A DNA stretch of 64,000 nucleotides from contig NZ_KB235895.1 of NCBI RefSeq assembly GCF_000332135.1, forward strand, positions 31,287 to 95,286, in the 5' to 3' direction. The notes under the pieces are model-generated. The model saw nothing but the letters and a program-made list of their open reading frames with translations, was not told the DNA's origin and did not search any database. Of the stretch, positions 34,701 to 42,839 are shown piece after piece; the stretch's first letter is position 1, and each line of letters starts with the position of its first letter. The stretch is from Anabaena sp. PCC 7108. Lineage in GTDB: Bacteria > Cyanobacteriota > Cyanobacteriia > Cyanobacteriales > Nostocaceae. Made by a program: the position numbers and the translations under genes.

Positions 34701-36214
34701 CCTCTGACCCTCCCATTATTACTGAGATTGGCAGTTTTAATCAACACAGTCAGGGGTTTTGGACTTTGAGTAGCTCGTTGCAGCATTTTAGCAATAACCT
34801 CTTTGCTATTCTCAAACTTTTGCAGGTAAGCTGGTGTTACCTCTAAAATTGCCTTAGACCCTTGCAATTTCACCAGATTTGCATGAGCCAACAGCTTTTG
34901 ATGGTTCGGTTTAGCCTTATCCATTACCTGCTGCCAAATTTGCGCTAAATTAGCAGTATTAGAAGCATTAGCGGTATTGGTTGCAACTGCTGGTAACAAG
35001 CTATCCGCACCTGGATCATCCACAGGTTTATCAGTTACCTTGTTGATGGTGTACGTGCCATAAGTTGGTAACAATTTGCCATCATGCCCAGGTTTCACAT
35101 TTACCGTCTTCGTTGCACCCCCAGGCAATAAACCGGGCAGCAAATTGAGTAAACAAACCTCCAGCCACACTGCTGCATTTACCGTATACCGCAGATAATT
35201 TTCAGCTTTTTGTAACTCTGCTAAAGACAAATTCAGAGTCTCGAAATTCCAGTGTTTGGTGAAAGCTTTGAGTTGGGTATGGCTGACACAACCAGTTAGT
35301 AAAGCTTGTTCCTTGGGTGCAGACTTGATAATCAGTAAATCTCGGTATGTTTGCAGTAAATTTGAGATAATCAACTTGGGCGTTTTCCCAGAGTCTACCA
35401 AAACTCTAGCAACTTGCAGCAAATTAAAAGTGTTGTTGGTTGATATTGCCTGTAAAATAGCCATTAGCTCTGCTTCTGTGACACCACCAACGATTTCCAT
35501 AACATGATGGGCAGTGATATCTACATCTAAAAGACTGGCTTGACCGAGTAATTGTAGCGCATCTCGTAAACCACCATCACTCAGTCGAGCGATCGCAATC
35601 AGTGCCTCTTCATTAATAGAAATAGATTCCGCATTTGCTATAATACGGAGATGCTGCACAATAGTTTGAATTGATAAAGTGCGAAAATTAAACACCTGAC
35701 AACGACTGATAATAGTAGGTAAAACCTTGTGCTGTTCTGTGGTGCAGAGAATGAAGACAACATGAGGTGGTGGTTCTTCAATACATTTGAGTAAAGCATT
35801 GAAGGCATTGCCAGTTAAACAGTGACATTCATCTAAAATAAAAATTCGATAACGTCCTGCTATTGGTGCTAAAGTACAGCGTTCAATTAAAGCACGGGCA
35901 TCATCTACACCATTGTTAGAAGCAGCATCAATTTCACTCACGTCTAAACTATTGCTACTTTCAATTGAACGGCAAGATTGACAAATTCCACAAGGTTTAT
36001 CAGTTGGTTTTTTGCTATTAAGGCAATTAAGAGATTTAGCAAATATGCGTGCAGTGGAAGTTTTACCTGTACCTCTAGAACCTGTTAATAAATAAGCTGG
36101 GGCAATTTGCAGGTGTTTGATGGCATTAGTGAGAGCAGTTTTAATGTAGGGTTGTCCAACCAATTCGGCTAAAGTTTGGGGGCGATATTTTTGATGTAGA
36201 GCGACTGTAGACAT
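34697..36214 (-). CDS. dnaX: DNA polymerase III gamma/tau subunit (clamp loader ATPase)
   Basis: 505 residues. KYRPQTLAELVGQPYIKTAL opens the AAA+ domain; Walker A GSRGTGKTST (near 45); Zn module with Cys spaced PCGICQSC plus an upstream Cys; Walker B ILDECHCLT, where DECH stands in place of DEVH; sensor segment TIISRCQVF. The domain III helices follow (LSDGGLRDALQLLGQASLLD). The C-terminal 130 residues are Thr/Asn/Ala-rich and diverge from chromosomal tau. Shorter than many cyanobacterial chromosomal DnaX proteins. It drives ATP-dependent loading of the sliding clamp. First gene of the dnaX-holA pair, downstream of the 69-bp repeats. HIP1 site near 35590. Confidence 0.92.
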   Translation of the reverse strand: MSTVALHQKYRPQTLAELVGQPYIKTALTNAIKHLQIAPAYLLTGSRGTGKTSTARIFAKSLNCLNSKKPTDKPCGICQSCRSIESSNSLDVSEIDAASNNGVDDARALIERCTLAPIAGRYRIFILDECHCLTGNAFNALLKCIEEPPPHVVFILCTTEQHKVLPTIISRCQVFNFRTLSIQTIVQHLRIIANAESISINEEALIAIARLSDGGLRDALQLLGQASLLDVDITAHHVMEIVGGVTEAELMAILQAISTNNTFNLLQVARVLVDSGKTPKLIISNLLQTYRDLLIIKSAPKEQALLTGCVSHTQLKAFTKHWNFETLNLSLAELQKAENYLRYTVNAAVWLEVCLLNLLPGLLPGGATKTVNVKPGHDGKLLPTYGTYTINKVTDKPVDDPGADSLLPAVATNTANASNTANLAQIWQQVMDKAKPNHQKLLAHANLVKLQGSKAILEVTPAYLQKFENSKEVIAKMLQRATQSPKPLTVLIKTANLSNNGRVRG

Positions 36215-36341
36215 AGGATTTATTCATCTTAATTCGTCGCTCTTGCCCCTGTTAAGGGGGTGAAATTTTAGTTAAAATTTATAGATTATTTTAGATTGAT
36301 GAGGTATAGCGACAAAAGTGTGTAAACCTGTTTTTTAACTA
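36215..36341. other. Promoter region of dnaX
   Basis: Contains an imperfect hairpin CCCCTGTTAAGGGG (36245-36258) directly before dnaX. No clear -10/-35 pair can be assigned by eye. Confidence 0.35.
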
Positions 36342-36580
36342 ATCTCCCCTAGTAATAACAGCCCTAGTAATTTACTAGGGGATATCCAGTTAAGCCCTAG
36401 TAATTCTGATATCTCCCCTAGTAATAACAGCCCTAGTAATTTACTAGGGGATATCCAGTTAAGCCCTAGTAATTCTGATATCTCCTCTAGTAATAACAGC
36501 CCTAGTAAATTACTAGGGGATATCCAGTTAAGCCCTAGTAATTCTGGTATCTCCCCTAGTAATCAAAGCCCTAGTAAAAT
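36342..36580. repeat. Iteron-like array: 69-bp unit, three copies plus a partial fourth
   Basis: Units start at 36342, 36411, 36480 and 36549, each with ATCTCC(C/T)CTAGTAAT; the spacing is exactly 69 bp. Each unit contains CCCTAGTAAT three times in one direction and once inverted (ATTTACTAGGGG), so some 14 copies of a 10-bp word lie in 240 bp, about 23 bp apart on average. The identity of the units is almost perfect. Dense, phased short words next to replication genes fit iterons of an origin, or a centromere-like partition site. Confidence 0.9.
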
Positions 36581-36832
36581 GCGGCGGCATAAAGGAGAGG
36601 GAAGCGGTAACATTCACTGGCGCACAATTACCAAAAAAGACAAAGACTATCCACGGCTTACTATCATTTTGAATTTTGGACTCAAGGCGATCACCTCCGG
36701 TGGGGCGTAGCCCATCGCTTAGTAAAATCTTCTAAGTACATTCCTAAGCGGTTAATACATCGAGTTGAACAGTTAGAGCAAGAAAAAGCACCCGTTAAAG
36801 AGATTTTGCAAGTCTTGGGTGTAGAATTGTAG
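36579..36832 (+). pseudogene. Remnant of a small cyanobacterial protein, frameshifted
   Basis: From the ATG at 36579, MRRHKGEGSGNIHWRTITKK reads in one frame up to about 36655; the frame then slips and continues AYYHFEFWTQGDHL and KSSKYIPKRLIHRVEQLEQE to a stop at 36830-36832. The two halves resemble a small cyanobacterial protein of the type GNIHWRTITK...YIPKRL...VKEILQVLG. A one-base deletion at CCACGG near 36657 explains the break. The insert GGTGGGGCGTAGCCCATCGC (36701-36718) is a dispersed HIP-type repeat lying in frame. Function of the parent family unknown. Confidence 0.6.
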
Positions 36833-36845
36833 CCCGAATCACGAT

Positions 36846-36875
36846 TTGCAAGATTAAAGGATTTACAGGATAATT
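36846..36875. repeat. Dispersed AGGATTTACAGGAT repeat, 36.8-kb copy
   Basis: The phrase AAAGGATTTACAGGATAA is a short copy of the repeat family found at 37647, 56859, 57042, 57927 and 62056. Confidence 0.5.
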
Positions 36876-36890
36876 GCATTCACAATATTC

Positions 36891-37337
36891 TTAGCCATTA
36901 ATATTTTGAGGATGAATAATCGTAATTTCGGGAACAGCTATAAAATCTTTGGGGTTTAAAGTTAAAATATGACTGATATTATGAGCAAGCATCACGGCTA
37001 ATATGTGTATATCGTGAGTGCGTTTACCAGAAATATTATATGTTGTTACTAAGTTCAACCAAATAGAAAATACATCTGGTGTTTCTTCTAGAAAATCAAA
37101 TTGATTTATTAACATCTGTACTGCTTGAGTTGTTTGTTCTACAGTCCATCCTAATCCATTGACATTAACAGGACGAGTAGCAACAACCCAAAATTCAATG
37201 ATTACTTGAGAGGTAATAAAACATTGACTACCTTGTAACAAAATTTGAGAAATAGCATTGCTTATCAGGTTATATTCCAGAGATTGGGAATTTGTAAATC
37301 TAAGAATAATATTGGTATCAAGTAAGTAGCTTTTCAT
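36891..37337 (-). CDS. vapC: PIN-domain toxin (VapC family)
   Basis: 148 residues with the PIN acids in SYLLDTNIILRFTNSQSLE, VIIEFWVVATRP, KRTHDIHILAVMLAHNISHI and a final ILTLNPKDF. Start ATG at 37337 overlaps the antitoxin stop by 4 bp, so they are coupled. The pair stands beside the iteron array, the usual place for plasmid addiction modules. Confidence 0.85.
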   Translation of the reverse strand: MKSYLLDTNIILRFTNSQSLEYNLISNAISQILLQGSQCFITSQVIIEFWVVATRPVNVNGLGWTVEQTTQAVQMLINQFDFLEETPDVFSIWLNLVTTYNISGKRTHDIHILAVMLAHNISHILTLNPKDFIAVPEITIIHPQNING

Positions 37338-37579
37338 ATGCCTCTATCATCATAAATATTTTCTCGACGCAGTGCTTCATCCGATAGGGTAATACTACTT
37401 TGAGGAAACTGAGATAACCATTCTTGAAATTTTGTGGCTTTTTCTGTTGAGGTTAATTTTTGTTGTTCTGCTGCTGGAATAATATTTCTATGAGAAAGTT
37501 TAGATAGAAAAAGTTTCTGATCTTCGGGAGTTAATTTAGAAACAATTTCTACAAGGGAGTCAACAAGTTGTACATTCAT
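37334..37579 (-). CDS. Antitoxin of the PIN toxin at 36891
   Basis: 81 residues, helical, with a polar C-terminus (SSITLSDEALRRENIYDDRG) of the type that occupies the PIN active site. No clear ribbon-helix-helix is visible, so DNA binding is uncertain. Called from position, size and the 4-bp overlap with the toxin gene. Confidence 0.7.
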   Translation of the reverse strand: MNVQLVDSLVEIVSKLTPEDQKLFLSKLSHRNIIPAAEQQKLTSTEKATKFQEWLSQFPQSSITLSDEALRRENIYDDRGI

Positions 37580-37646
37580 AATTATCTATGTTGTTTACTA
37601 GGTTATAGGTAATATTGCACTCTATATCAATTATAAACCTAAATTG

Positions 37647-37746
37647 TCAGAATCACGATATCCAGGATTATCGGATTTACAGGATTTTTCTTGAATGATT
37701 TTATCAGAATCACGATATCCAGGATTCTAGGATTTACAGGATTTTT
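37647..37746. repeat. Two tandem copies of the CAGGATTTACAGGAT repeat
   Basis: TCAGAATCACGATATCCAGG is followed by ATTATCGGATTTACAGGATT at 37647-37688 and again (ATTCTAGGATTTACAGGATT) at 37703-37746. Member of the family also found around the defence genes at 56.8-62.1 kb. Confidence 0.75.
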
Positions 37747-37779
37747 ATTTGATGGTTGTAAAAGTTAATTTTTTATTTT

Positions 37780-38007
37780 CATTTTACAACTATCAAACTG
37801 CAAATTAAAACCGGTGAAGTGCTGCATCAAGTTTTGCAAGAATTAGGTTATCAAGTTGAACAGAATACCAATGTCCGTGGTTATAGGGATAGTACAACTA
37901 ATGCTGAATATGTTATCCGTAAGGCTAACGGTTATGATTTAGGTTTTCGTAAAAATGGAGAAAGTCATGAATTAGTGGCAGCTTTTGGGAGTGCGAAAAT
38001 TAATTAG
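37780..38007 (+). pseudogene. DUF1257 (Ycf35-like) remnant without start and C-terminus
   Basis: The frame HFTTIKLQIKTGEVLHQVLQ then ELGYQVEQNTNVRGYRDSTT and NGYDLGFRKNGESHELVAAF matches the first 75 residues of DUF1257/Ycf35 proteins, whose usual start MSHF has lost its initiation codon (ATTTTC in place of ATG-). The frame ends at 38007 with an unrelated end, whereas full-length members have 115-130 residues. An internal ATG at 37819 could still start a 62-residue piece. The small gene probably decayed after transfer to the plasmid. Confidence 0.75.
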
Positions 38008-38221
38008 CAGGAGTTTTAATCAGCAGGAGTTTATTAATCATAATTAGTCAAAAATACGCCCATAAAACCTTTAGAATTTGGTTATCAATGGGTATTTTAT
38101 GCGATTGCCTACACCAACACCACTATTGATAGTTTTGGTGGCAAAATCATGGCAACCGCTATCATTATTTTTCCCTCTAAACCTCAGCTAATTTGTCGGA
38201 TTTACAGCCACAAATTCACAA

Positions 38222-39754
38222 TTATGATGTTTTTGGAATATACAACGGTAGTAAGAAATGACGCATAGACATTTCCACTTCTGGATTTAGTTTATCTCCA
38301 TCAGGAACTAACATAGCCGGATAATCTGATTGCTGCAAGTGCATTTTGATACTTGAACTAGGAATAGCTTTAGCAGCTTCAATTAAATACTTGAGATTAA
38401 ACTGAATATTCAACATCATTTCTGTTGGTAAATTAGCAACAATCACCTGATCACCTTTGCCAAATTCTCGTTCAATAGATAACCGTAACTGTTGTAAACT
38501 GCCATCAAACTGCAAATAAATTCCCTTCTCTTTCTTATCTGTTAACACAGATAACCGTTCCAGTGCTTTAACTAACGGTGCTTTTTCTAAAATTACTTCT
38601 TTCTCAAAGCTGAATTTAGTTAATAACTGCTCACAATCAGGATAAATTCCTTCCACAACTTGACAGCTAAGAACGACATCTTGCCAAGCAAAACCCAAGC
38701 GATTACTTTGAGTATCATACAGCAGATTAATAGATTTCACATCATCATTTAAGTTACGGGCTATTTCTCTCACTACACGACCAGGCAGAGTAAATTGCAT
38801 AATTTCCTCAGATGGCACTTGTTGAGATTGAACTTGTTGAGATGAAACTTGTTGACGAGGTTTTCTGCCAATTCCTTGAGTGGAAAGTTCAGTAATAGCA
38901 ACTCGATGACCATCAGTACCAATAAACTTTAATTTCTCCTGTGTCAGTTGTAGATGAACTCCAGTCAATATATATTTATTTTCATCAGTGCTGACCGCAT
39001 AAAGTACACCTTTTAAACCATCTTTGAAAATTGTTGTTGCTAAAGACATAGGAGTAGCATCAATTATGTTAGTAGGTGGGAATTCTTCAGCACTAATGCC
39101 TCTAATTTCATACTTACCATCAGCATCAGATAAGCATAGAGAGCAGATTTTTGTTTGCTTATCATCATCAGTAGATTGAGTAATTTGAGTTTGTTGCTTA
39201 TCGTCATCAGTAAATTGAGTAATTTGAGTTTGACTATTCAGAGAAATAGTACCATTAGGGCAATGCTTGACTATCTCCAATAAAATTTGCACTGGTACAG
39301 TAATTTCACCCTTTAATAACACTTGGGCAGCAAAACTTGCCTGAATTGTTAATGCTAGATCTGTGACAGTTAGATGTATCTGTTGTGTTTCCACATCTGC
39401 AATTATGAGGACATTGGCAAGAATAGGATGACTAGGTTTAGCTGGGGTAGCACAATTCACTAAAAAGAGGGCATCGTAAAATTTAGCTTGTTCACATATT
39501 ACCTCCATGCCTAATTCTCTGGGTATTGGAGGGTTTAACTTTGATTTAGACTTTTTTTGCTTATTCCGCTTCTTTTCGATGGTTTCAGTTGGAGTATCAG
39601 AGTTTGCAGATGTAGATTTCTTCTTTTTAAGTCCAGGTATTTTTGTGATATCTGTTGATACTTCATTGTCTATTTCAGGATTAGCAACACTTGTTTGTTT
39701 TGTCTGCTTTACAGTCTTTATCTTTTGTCTTGGTGCTGTTTGAGTCATAATCAT
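38222..39754 (-). CDS. dnaN: DNA polymerase III beta subunit (sliding clamp), long variant
   Basis: 510 residues against about 370-390 for standard DnaN. The extra length is a basic, Lys/Thr-rich head of about 80 residues (GLKKKKSTSANSDTPTETIE) and an insert near residue 180 built of two copies of QITQ-TDDDKQ. The three clamp domains follow: VTDLALTIQASFAAQ, FIGTDGHRVAITELST, and at the C-terminus YLIEAAKAIPSSSIKMHLQQ and AMLVPDGDKL. It should form a ring on DNA for the polymerase. The basic head could bind DNA or regulate. Start ATG at 39754; an ATG two codons later is equivalent. Confidence 0.9.
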   Translation of the reverse strand: MIMTQTAPRQKIKTVKQTKQTSVANPEIDNEVSTDITKIPGLKKKKSTSANSDTPTETIEKKRNKQKKSKSKLNPPIPRELGMEVICEQAKFYDALFLVNCATPAKPSHPILANVLIIADVETQQIHLTVTDLALTIQASFAAQVLLKGEITVPVQILLEIVKHCPNGTISLNSQTQITQFTDDDKQQTQITQSTDDDKQTKICSLCLSDADGKYEIRGISAEEFPPTNIIDATPMSLATTIFKDGLKGVLYAVSTDENKYILTGVHLQLTQEKLKFIGTDGHRVAITELSTQGIGRKPRQQVSSQQVQSQQVPSEEIMQFTLPGRVVREIARNLNDDVKSINLLYDTQSNRLGFAWQDVVLSCQVVEGIYPDCEQLLTKFSFEKEVILEKAPLVKALERLSVLTDKKEKGIYLQFDGSLQQLRLSIEREFGKGDQVIVANLPTEMMLNIQFNLKYLIEAAKAIPSSSIKMHLQQSDYPAMLVPDGDKLNPEVEMSMRHFLLPLYIPKTS

Positions 39755-39847
39755 TTATCTCTGTTTGCGTCATTACTAGAAAGATGACTGCGGTAGCAGA
39801 AATAAAAGTATCCACCACTAGGGTTATTTCATTATAGATTTAGGTAT

Positions 39848-39862
39848 TCTCAGCCGCTGAGA
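39848..39862. promoter_or_regulatory. Palindrome upstream of dnaN
   Basis: TCTCAGC-C-GCTGAGA is a perfect 7-bp inverted repeat, about 95 bp before the dnaN start. Possible operator. Confidence 0.4.
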
Positions 39863-40010
39863 GATAGAATCCATGAAGCATAAAATGACGCATTCTCGTA
39901 AATGCCTAAAATTTTAAAATTTAGAATAAAACAGCCTTGATACAGCACTAATTACAAGTACAAAAATAGTAGTGTATCAGGTAAGTTTAGCAAATTTATT
40001 GGCTATTTAT

Positions 40011-40303
40011 GGCTCTTGCGTCACTTTTATGAACTTATCCCACTAATCCAAAAATGCATATTTTTTTAACTCAGATGTGCTGTAAAAGCTTAATTTTTCG
40101 TTCTTTATTTACAACCAAATGAAGATTTTTACCGCAAATCATATTAGTGGGATAGATTTATGGAAATTGAGGATTGATTATGACAGAACCCTTGTCCTGC
40201 AAGCTTTACAAAGGATTATGCTGAAGTTTTGAATGAAAATGCCCACACGATAAGGCTTTCAATGATTTTTAACCAAGGTTTCCATAAAAATAATTGAAGA
40301 ACC
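40011..40303. mobile_element. MITE copy A (ISL3-like ends), carrying a nested element
   Basis: Left end GGCTCTTGCGTCACTTTTAT; right end, inverted, GGTTCTTCAATTATTTTTAT. The flanks CTATTTAT (40003-40010) and CTACTTAT (40304-40311) differ in one base, an aged 8-bp target duplication. Interior aligns with copy B at 42840-43000 (shared GATTGAGGATTGATTAT and AATAAGGCTTTCAATGATTT-type phrases) except for an added 131 bp at 40026-40156. Confidence 0.82.
40032..40156. mobile_element. Second, nested MITE inside copy A
   Basis: Ends carry a perfect 12-bp inverted repeat, TATCCCACTAAT (40036-40047) / ATTAGTGGGATA (40143-40154). TTTATG is duplicated at 40026-40031 and 40157-40162. Copy B of the outer element (near 42856) has the single, uninterrupted TTTATGG, i.e. 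the empty site. About 125 bp, no gene. Confidence 0.75.
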
Positions 40304-40491
40304 CTACTTATTTTTACTCTTTAAGTTTTAAAACAGCAAATTTTTACGCGATTCGTTTTGGTAAAGCTTTTTCTTTTTTCTCGGTTTGGTCTGCCTAAAC
40401 AATTAAAATTTTCAATAAATTTAAGCTTGATTTAAATTGTTATGCCTAGATTAATATTTTCTATGTAAATCTAAATCTGTAAATCAAGATA

Positions 40492-40923
40492 TCAAGCGCA
40501 ATTATTTACATTCATCAAAGATTGGGCAGAAGGAACATCTGTGAAGCTACGGAGAGAACGAAAACGATTGGTAATTTCAGACATTGCATCTAATAGTTCA
40601 TCCTCATCCGCAGTTTGAATTACTTCAACGAGCGATCGCTTGAAGGATGTAGATGACTGATTTTCTTGATCTAACACCAGTTGATAAAAGAATTGTTTGG
40701 AACCAGGAGCTAAAACTTCCATACCATCCAGCAACTTTGACAGGGTGGTAGTGCTAACGTCGCATTTTCCCCGCCGAAACTCGGAAATGTGATTTTCTGA
40801 GACCTTGGTTTCGCCAGACAACCGTTTGGCACTGATCCTATACCGCTTTATCGTCGCATCGAAGGACTGGGACAGGGGGGACACTGGGTAAGAAATAGCC
40901 GAGACAGAATTGTTAACTTTCAT
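40492..40923 (-). CDS. XRE-family transcriptional regulator
   Basis: 143 residues. The helix-turn-helix lies at residues 30-75 (KRLSGETKVSENHISEFRRG), with a helical C-terminal part for dimerisation (DEDELLDAMSEITNRFRSLR). Start ATG at 40923, and its promoter contains the palindrome TTAGCTGATTGGCTAA, so autoregulation is likely. The same palindrome, doubled, stands before the gene at 16711, suggesting a regulon. Contains a HIP1 site near 40634. Confidence 0.83.
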   Translation of the reverse strand: MKVNNSVSAISYPVSPLSQSFDATIKRYRISAKRLSGETKVSENHISEFRRGKCDVSTTTLSKLLDGMEVLAPGSKQFFYQLVLDQENQSSTSFKRSLVEVIQTADEDELLDAMSEITNRFRSLRSFTDVPSAQSLMNVNNCA

Positions 40924-40931
40924 TACTAAAA

Positions 40932-40978
40932 TTAGCTGATTGGCTAATTGACCGTTACTTTATACAGCGATAGGCTAA
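40932..40978. promoter_or_regulatory. XRE operator, two half-conserved copies
   Basis: TTAGCTGATTGGCTAA (40932-40947) is an inverted repeat nearly identical to the reverse complement of the operator at 16744. A weaker copy, GCGATAGGCTAA, lies at 40967-40978. Confidence 0.65.
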
Positions 40979-41138
40979 TTCACAGATTAGTAAATTCCAA
41001 TTCAATGGTAGATCAACATGAACAAATAAGCATCAGTTGCCATTAGGCATTTTTTGTTTCTTAGCAATGACTACGTAAAAACAAGCTCCTGTTTAGCTGA
41101 ACGGGGGCAAGCATAGATAGAAATTTATCCAATAGATT

Positions 41139-41363
41139 ATGACACAGGGAATCTCAAAATTACAGGGTGGCTTCTACCCTCTCCACTATCAAGAATGGTC
41201 GAGAGACTACTGGGAACTCACACCACCAAAGCAATCTTGTCTGTACCAGAGCATCACAAGCATATTCATTTATTTGGTGTATGCATACCAGAAAAAGCGG
41301 CGCTCTTTCCATCTAGCTGCCCAGAATTATCTGTTTGGTTCACATTTGAGAGGTAGAGGATGA
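41139..41363 (+). CDS. Possible small protein coupled to the HTH gene
   Basis: 74 residues, aromatic-rich (GGFYPLHYQEWSRDYWELTP) with one hydrophobic stretch (SITSIFIYLVYAY). The stop TGA overlaps the ATG of the next gene (ATGA), which supports a real coupled frame, but no family is recognised and codon signal is weak. Confidence 0.4.
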   Translation: MTQGISKLQGGFYPLHYQEWSRDYWELTPPKQSCLYQSITSIFIYLVYAYQKKRRSFHLAAQNYLFGSHLRGRG

Positions 41364-42154
41364 ATATTAAAGGCAGATTTTATCCTGTGACTCCCGAAGT
41401 TGCCAAAGTTCTCCGCCAAGCAAAACTAACTGCTGCCGAATGGAGGATATGGAGCTACCTCATTGAAATTGAGCCTTGGGGTGATGCTTATGAGGATATT
41501 GACACATTAGGAGTAATGACAGAGTGCAAAGTCAGCAAAGCTACATACTATAGAGCGATCGCCAAATTCCAAGAGCTTGAATTATTTGACTTTCAAGATA
41601 AAGGCTTCAGTATTCGCAATCTCAAAGGTGTATCCAGTCTCAAAAATGAGACAACTGTCTCAGAAATGAGACAAGATTCTCAAAAATGCGAAAGTAGTCT
41701 CAAAAATGAGACAACTGTCTCAGAAATGAGACAAGATTCTCAAAAATGCGAAAAACAACGCCCAAAACCCTCTCAGAGCAAGGATTCTAACTCTCCTAAG
41801 ACTATACAGACTCTTTCAGACTATACAGACTCTCTCTCAGATAGCGAGAGAGAGAGTTTTTTAAAGTTTGGTTTGGAAAAAGCCAAAAGACTCCCTCATC
41901 CCCCAGAGCTTCCCTACAAGTGGGTAGAGGCGCACTGGCAGGAAATATCAGCGGAATGGATGAAAATACAGGGTAAGATTCCTGAAATTCAGCAGCAAAA
42001 ATGGGAGAACCACCCCTATCGCCATGAGTGGATCGAAAAAATTCGCTCTCTTGGACAATTTGGTTTTTATGCTGAGAACCGTCAAGAAGAAAAAGAACGA
42101 CGAGAATTTTTCAAATGGGCAGATACTAATGACTTAATATGGGGTCAACAATGA
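41360..42154 (+). CDS. Winged-helix-type protein, likely plasmid replication or copy-control protein
   Basis: 264 residues. Residues 1-75 resemble a winged helix (LTAAEWRIWSYLIEIEPWGD, VSKATYYRAIAKFQELELFD). A central linker holds two identical 20-residue repeats (residues 92-131; core NETTVSEMRQDSQKCE). The C-terminal part (LPYKWVEAHWQEISAEWMKI) is a helical domain found in Nostocales plasmid proteins. The DNA of the repeat contains four GTCTC-N6-GAGAC-type palindromes, possible binding sites within the gene itself. Coupled upstream and downstream by ATGA overlaps. Replication role is inference from architecture and setting. HIP1 at 41555. Confidence 0.65.
   Translation: MNIKGRFYPVTPEVAKVLRQAKLTAAEWRIWSYLIEIEPWGDAYEDIDTLGVMTECKVSKATYYRAIAKFQELELFDFQDKGFSIRNLKGVSSLKNETTVSEMRQDSQKCESSLKNETTVSEMRQDSQKCEKQRPKPSQSKDSNSPKTIQTLSDYTDSLSDSERESFLKFGLEKAKRLPHPPELPYKWVEAHWQEISAEWMKIQGKIPEIQQQKWENHPYRHEWIEKIRSLGQFGFYAENRQEEKERREFFKWADTNDLIWGQQ
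41635..41754. repeat. 60-bp tandem repeat with GTCTC...GAGAC palindromes
   Basis: Two copies, 41635-41694 and 41695-41754, almost identical. Each has GTCTCAAAAATGAGAC and GTCTCAGAAATGAGAC. In frame with the protein. Confidence 0.88.
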
Positions 42155-42651
42155 TTGATGACTTACCCCAATTTGAACCAATTCCTTTGCGGCCTGAAGA
42201 GGAAAATAAAGAGGGGGAAATTTTTTATCCCCAGTGGCGATGTTTCTGTTGCCAAGATTCTGGTTTAGTGTCTTGCCATTTAGTTCAGTTAATCATGCCG
42301 AAATACAACCCAAATCGAGATAAGTGGGTACTTTGTCAAACAGGCTATTGCAACGCATCTAAACGTTGGGAAAACGTAGGAGTTGAGAATTTTGATACTC
42401 GTTTTATTCCCAGTATTTGTCAAAAGCTAGATTTAATCAATCGAGAAAACTGGCGTAACACAGTACAGCAACAAATTAACATTCGCCAACTGGCTAAAAA
42501 ACTGAAAATGCCTGGAAGTGGCGACCGCACTGACAATGATAATCGCAACGTGCAGCAACGTAAGCAAGAGATTGAAGCAATTTCTCATGAGGAATGGATG
42601 AATATCTCAAATGAATATTTAGGGCAAAAACCCGAACAAACAGAAGATTAA
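42151..42651 (+). CDS. Zn-ribbon-like protein coupled to the HTH protein
   Basis: 166 residues. A cysteine cluster near the N-terminus (RCFCCQDSGLVSCH, then VLCQTGYC) looks like a zinc ribbon; the rest is helical and polar. No named family recognised. The ATG at 42151 overlaps the previous stop (ATGA). Co-expressed with the winged-helix protein, so it may be an accessory replication or loader factor (inference). Confidence 0.62.
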   Translation: MIDDLPQFEPIPLRPEEENKEGEIFYPQWRCFCCQDSGLVSCHLVQLIMPKYNPNRDKWVLCQTGYCNASKRWENVGVENFDTRFIPSICQKLDLINRENWRNTVQQQINIRQLAKKLKMPGSGDRTDNDNRNVQQRKQEIEAISHEEWMNISNEYLGQKPEQTED

Positions 42652-42839
42652 TTCTCTCAAATTCCCAAATTAAAATGTAACTTGTAGGCGTAACAGCTTA
42701 ATAACCTTGTCAATTCATTGCTTATTCCAAAATTGTAATTTTGATATAAATGATACCAATTTGCAAAATAATTACAACAGATGGCTATAAAGAAACAAAA
42801 TGTAAAAATAGATGGCCAATACAAAATACAAGAAATGGT

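Noticed and set aside
36342-36580. CRISPR-like array at 36.3 kb
   Set aside because: The repeats are contiguous 69-bp units without variable spacers, and no cas gene is near.
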